12,823 bases of DNA, taken from the NCBI RefSeq assembly GCF_937927635.1, contig NZ_CALBRW010000035.1:1-12823 (forward strand), read 5' to 3'. Positions 12,265-12,823 of the stretch are shown piece after piece. Numbering within the stretch: the stretch's first letter is position 1; the number at the start of each line of letters is the position of its first letter. The DNA comes from an uncultured Microbacterium sp. Its GTDB lineage: Bacteria > Actinomycetota > Actinomycetes > Actinomycetales > Microbacteriaceae. Position numbers and translations under genes: made by a program. The notes under the pieces are model-generated. The model searched no databases. It saw only the letters and a list, made by a program, of their open reading frames with translations, and was not told the origin of the DNA.

Positions 12265-12524
12265 GCGGCACAGATTCCGAGCCAGTCACGGTCGGCATCA
12301 CCGTCCCGTCAATCGCACCGCAGGACCTCCTCGAGCGAGTCACCGCCATGGCCGAGGATCTCGCCGCGGCCGGCATCAGCGTCGAGCTCGGCGTCGTCCG
12401 CACCTGCCGCAGCTGCGGCTGTACGGACGACCGCGCCTGCTTCCTCGGCTGCACGTGGGTCAGCGAGACCGAGGACCTCTGCTCGAGCTGTATCCCCAGC
12501 GCCACGGCGGTCAACCATGGCTGA
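12261..12524 (+). CDS. Seven-cysteine zinc-binding protein (phage/plasmid CxxCGCTDxxAC type)
   Basis: 87 aa from ATG 12261 (AGGAG upstream, ATGA overlap with the previous stop). The N-terminal half (VTVGITVPSIAPQDLLERVTAMAEDLAAAGISVEL) looks like a strand and a long helix. The C-terminal half carries Cys49, 52, 54, 60, 64, 74 and 77 in CRSCGCTDDRACFLGCTWV...LCSSC. This motif is widespread in actinophage and plasmid proteins and in proteins of larger size, and very likely binds zinc. Its role is unknown. It is the last gene before the replicon end; a large hairpin follows 37 bp downstream. Confidence 0.82.
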   Translation: MSGTDSEPVTVGITVPSIAPQDLLERVTAMAEDLAAAGISVELGVVRTCRSCGCTDDRACFLGCTWVSETEDLCSSCIPSATAVNHG

Positions 12525-12560
12525 GCACCCGGCCTGAACCGCACCAACTCAACACGGGCC

Positions 12561-12604
12561 GCAAATCGCCCCGGCTCTCACTGCGAGAGACCGGGGCGAT
12601 TTGC
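12561..12604 (+). terminator. Large hairpin closing the last operon
   Basis: A perfect 14-bp stem (GCAAATCGCCCCGG with its complement at 12591-12604) is continued, after one unpaired A, by CTCTC/GAGAG around loop ACTGC. It has an AT-rich stem base but no separate U-run. Position after the last gene suggests a terminator, which would keep transcription out of the telomere. Confidence 0.75.
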
Positions 12605-12622
12605 TGTCCGCAGACCGGGGGA

Positions 12623-12635
12623 GGCGCGCAGCGCC
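12623..12635 (+). repeat. Telomere hairpin with GCA triloop (innermost)
   Basis: GGCGC pairs with GCGCC around GCA: a 5-bp stem closed by C-GCA-G, the compact loop type found in actinobacterial telomeres and parvovirus ends. Confidence 0.65.
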
Positions 12636-12645
12636 CGACCCTCGA

Positions 12646-12659
12646 CTCGCGCAGCCGAG
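12646..12659 (+). repeat. Telomere hairpin, GCA loop with bulge
   Basis: CTCG pairs with CGAG. The inner C-GCA-G is closed by C12650 and G12654, leaving C12655 bulged. It is weaker than its neighbours. Confidence 0.45.
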
Positions 12660-12686
12660 CGGCCGAGCCAAGGCGAGCGAGCCAGG

Positions 12687-12719
12687 CGCAGCCCGGGGCG
12701 CGCAGCGGCCCGGGCTGCG
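12687..12719 (+). repeat. Long telomere hairpin with GCA triloop
   Basis: An 11-bp stem, CGCAGCCCGGG (12687-12697) with CCCGGGCTGCG (12709-12719), is followed by one G-G mismatch and then CGC/GCG closed on GCA (12702-12704). It is the largest fold of the end region. Confidence 0.72.
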
Positions 12720-12761
12720 GCGGCCGCGGGAGAGGCCACGAGAAGAGCAACCACGAGAGGG

Positions 12762-12779
12762 CCGGCGGCCTGCCGCCGG
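12762..12779 (+). repeat. Telomere hairpin, 8-bp arms
   Basis: CCGGCGGC pairs with GCCGCCGG around a two-base spacer (CT); in practice a 7-bp stem with a 4-base loop. Confidence 0.65.
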
Positions 12780-12793
12780 TTGGGTATGGGTCG

Positions 12794-12806
12794 AGCGCGC
12801 AGCGCT
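12794..12806 (+). repeat. Telomere hairpin with GCA triloop (outer)
   Basis: AGCGC pairs with GCGCT around GCA. Outside it GGTC (12789-12792) can pair with GACC (12809-12812), competing with the terminal palindrome for two bases. Confidence 0.68.
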
Positions 12807-12810
12807 AAGA

Positions 12811-12823
12811 CCGGCCTAGCCGG
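12811..12823 (+). repeat. Terminal palindrome (palindrome I-like)
   Basis: CCGGC pairs with GCCGG around CTA, ending on the last base of the window. The same 5-3-5 design forms the first 13 bases of Streptomyces chromosomes (CCCGC-GGA-GCGGG). The base sequence differs, as expected for a different telomere class. Confidence 0.65.

Larger units (their letters stand above)
12605..12823. other. Telomere-like right end of a linear replicon
   Basis: No gene is seen in these 219 bases. They are very GC-rich and packed with hairpins (listed separately). Three have C-GCA-G triloops as read on the plus strand, a fourth a bulged form, and a 13-base palindrome ends on the last base of the window. In Streptomyces linear replicons the 3'-overhang strand carries such GCGCAGC loops and the end starts with a 13-base palindrome of 5-bp stem and 3-nt loop. 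Here the plus strand would be the 3'-overhang strand of a right end, which agrees. An 8-base direct repeat, CCACGAGA, occurs at 12736-12743 and 12751-12758. The Tpg-like gene inboard supports the reading. The contig end could still be accidental. Confidence 0.68.

Noticed and set aside
12601..12819. Open frames running through the end region on both strands
   Set aside because: Arg/Ala/Pro/Gly low complexity forced by the hairpins; no ribosome site; the region is better explained as a telomere.
1..12823. CRISPR array, rRNA or insertion sequence
   Set aside because: No regularly spaced repeats of 25-40 bases, no rRNA-like stretch and no transposase motif were seen on either strand.

Overview
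The window comes from a high-GC actinobacterium. Codon use, leaderless and GTG starts, ATGA-coupled genes and the protein families fit a Microbacterium-like member of the Microbacteriaceae, but the genus is an inference. The last ~220 bases look like the physical right end of a linear replicon, probably a linear plasmid. They hold a dense set of GC-rich hairpins, three or four of them closed by C-GCA-G triloops. The final 13 bases form a 5-bp stem with a 3-nt loop (CCGGC-CTA-GCCGG), the same architecture as the terminal palindrome of Streptomyces telomeres. Inboard, a very large replication protein is followed by a protein that looks like Tpg, the DNA-terminal protein of Streptomyces linear replicons. 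This is the same order as the Streptomyces tap-tpg pair.

Layout. 1-591: C-terminal part of an SRAP (YedK/HMCES-type) gene with a damaged front and a 26-bp perfect palindrome at the damage. 624-1954 (minus strand): two ATGA-coupled genes, a small coiled-coil/HTH protein and a shortened paralogue of the ATPase part of the large replication protein. 1955-2227: non-coding control or origin region with a 10-bp-arm inverted repeat and six exact or near-exact CGTATCA heptads (a seventh is degenerate), plus AT-rich patches. 2228-2713: a possible 59-aa Cys-rich protein and a 100-aa ribbon-helix-helix-like protein. 2858-9401 (plus strand): a compact replication operon made of a 29-codon leader ORF, the 1659-aa fusion protein (CHC2-like zinc ribbon, TOPRIM, P-loop ATPase, Pro/Ala linker, then a Tap-like domain with family-B-polymerase-like motifs), the Tpg-like protein, two small unknown proteins and NrdH, closed by an intrinsic terminator. 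9436-10761 (minus strand): two-HTH regulator, two-helix membrane peptide, HTH protein. 10762-10921: divergent promoter region with a duplicated operator-like module. 10922-12524 (plus strand): three-helix membrane protein, a small acidic protein and a seven-cysteine zinc-binding protein. 12561-12604: large hairpin/terminator. 12605-12823: telomere-like end.

How the parts may work together (inference). The heptad region would be an internal origin or its control site. The fusion protein would supply unwinding, priming and perhaps synthesis from the origin outwards. The Tpg-like protein, recruited by the Tap-like domain, would prime the 3' overhang at the telomere. NrdH would support dNTP supply. 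The main novelty is that primase, helicase and Tap/polymerase-like modules appear as one polypeptide next to a Tpg-like protein and a telomere-like end. All family assignments here are from reading motifs by eye; no database search was run.
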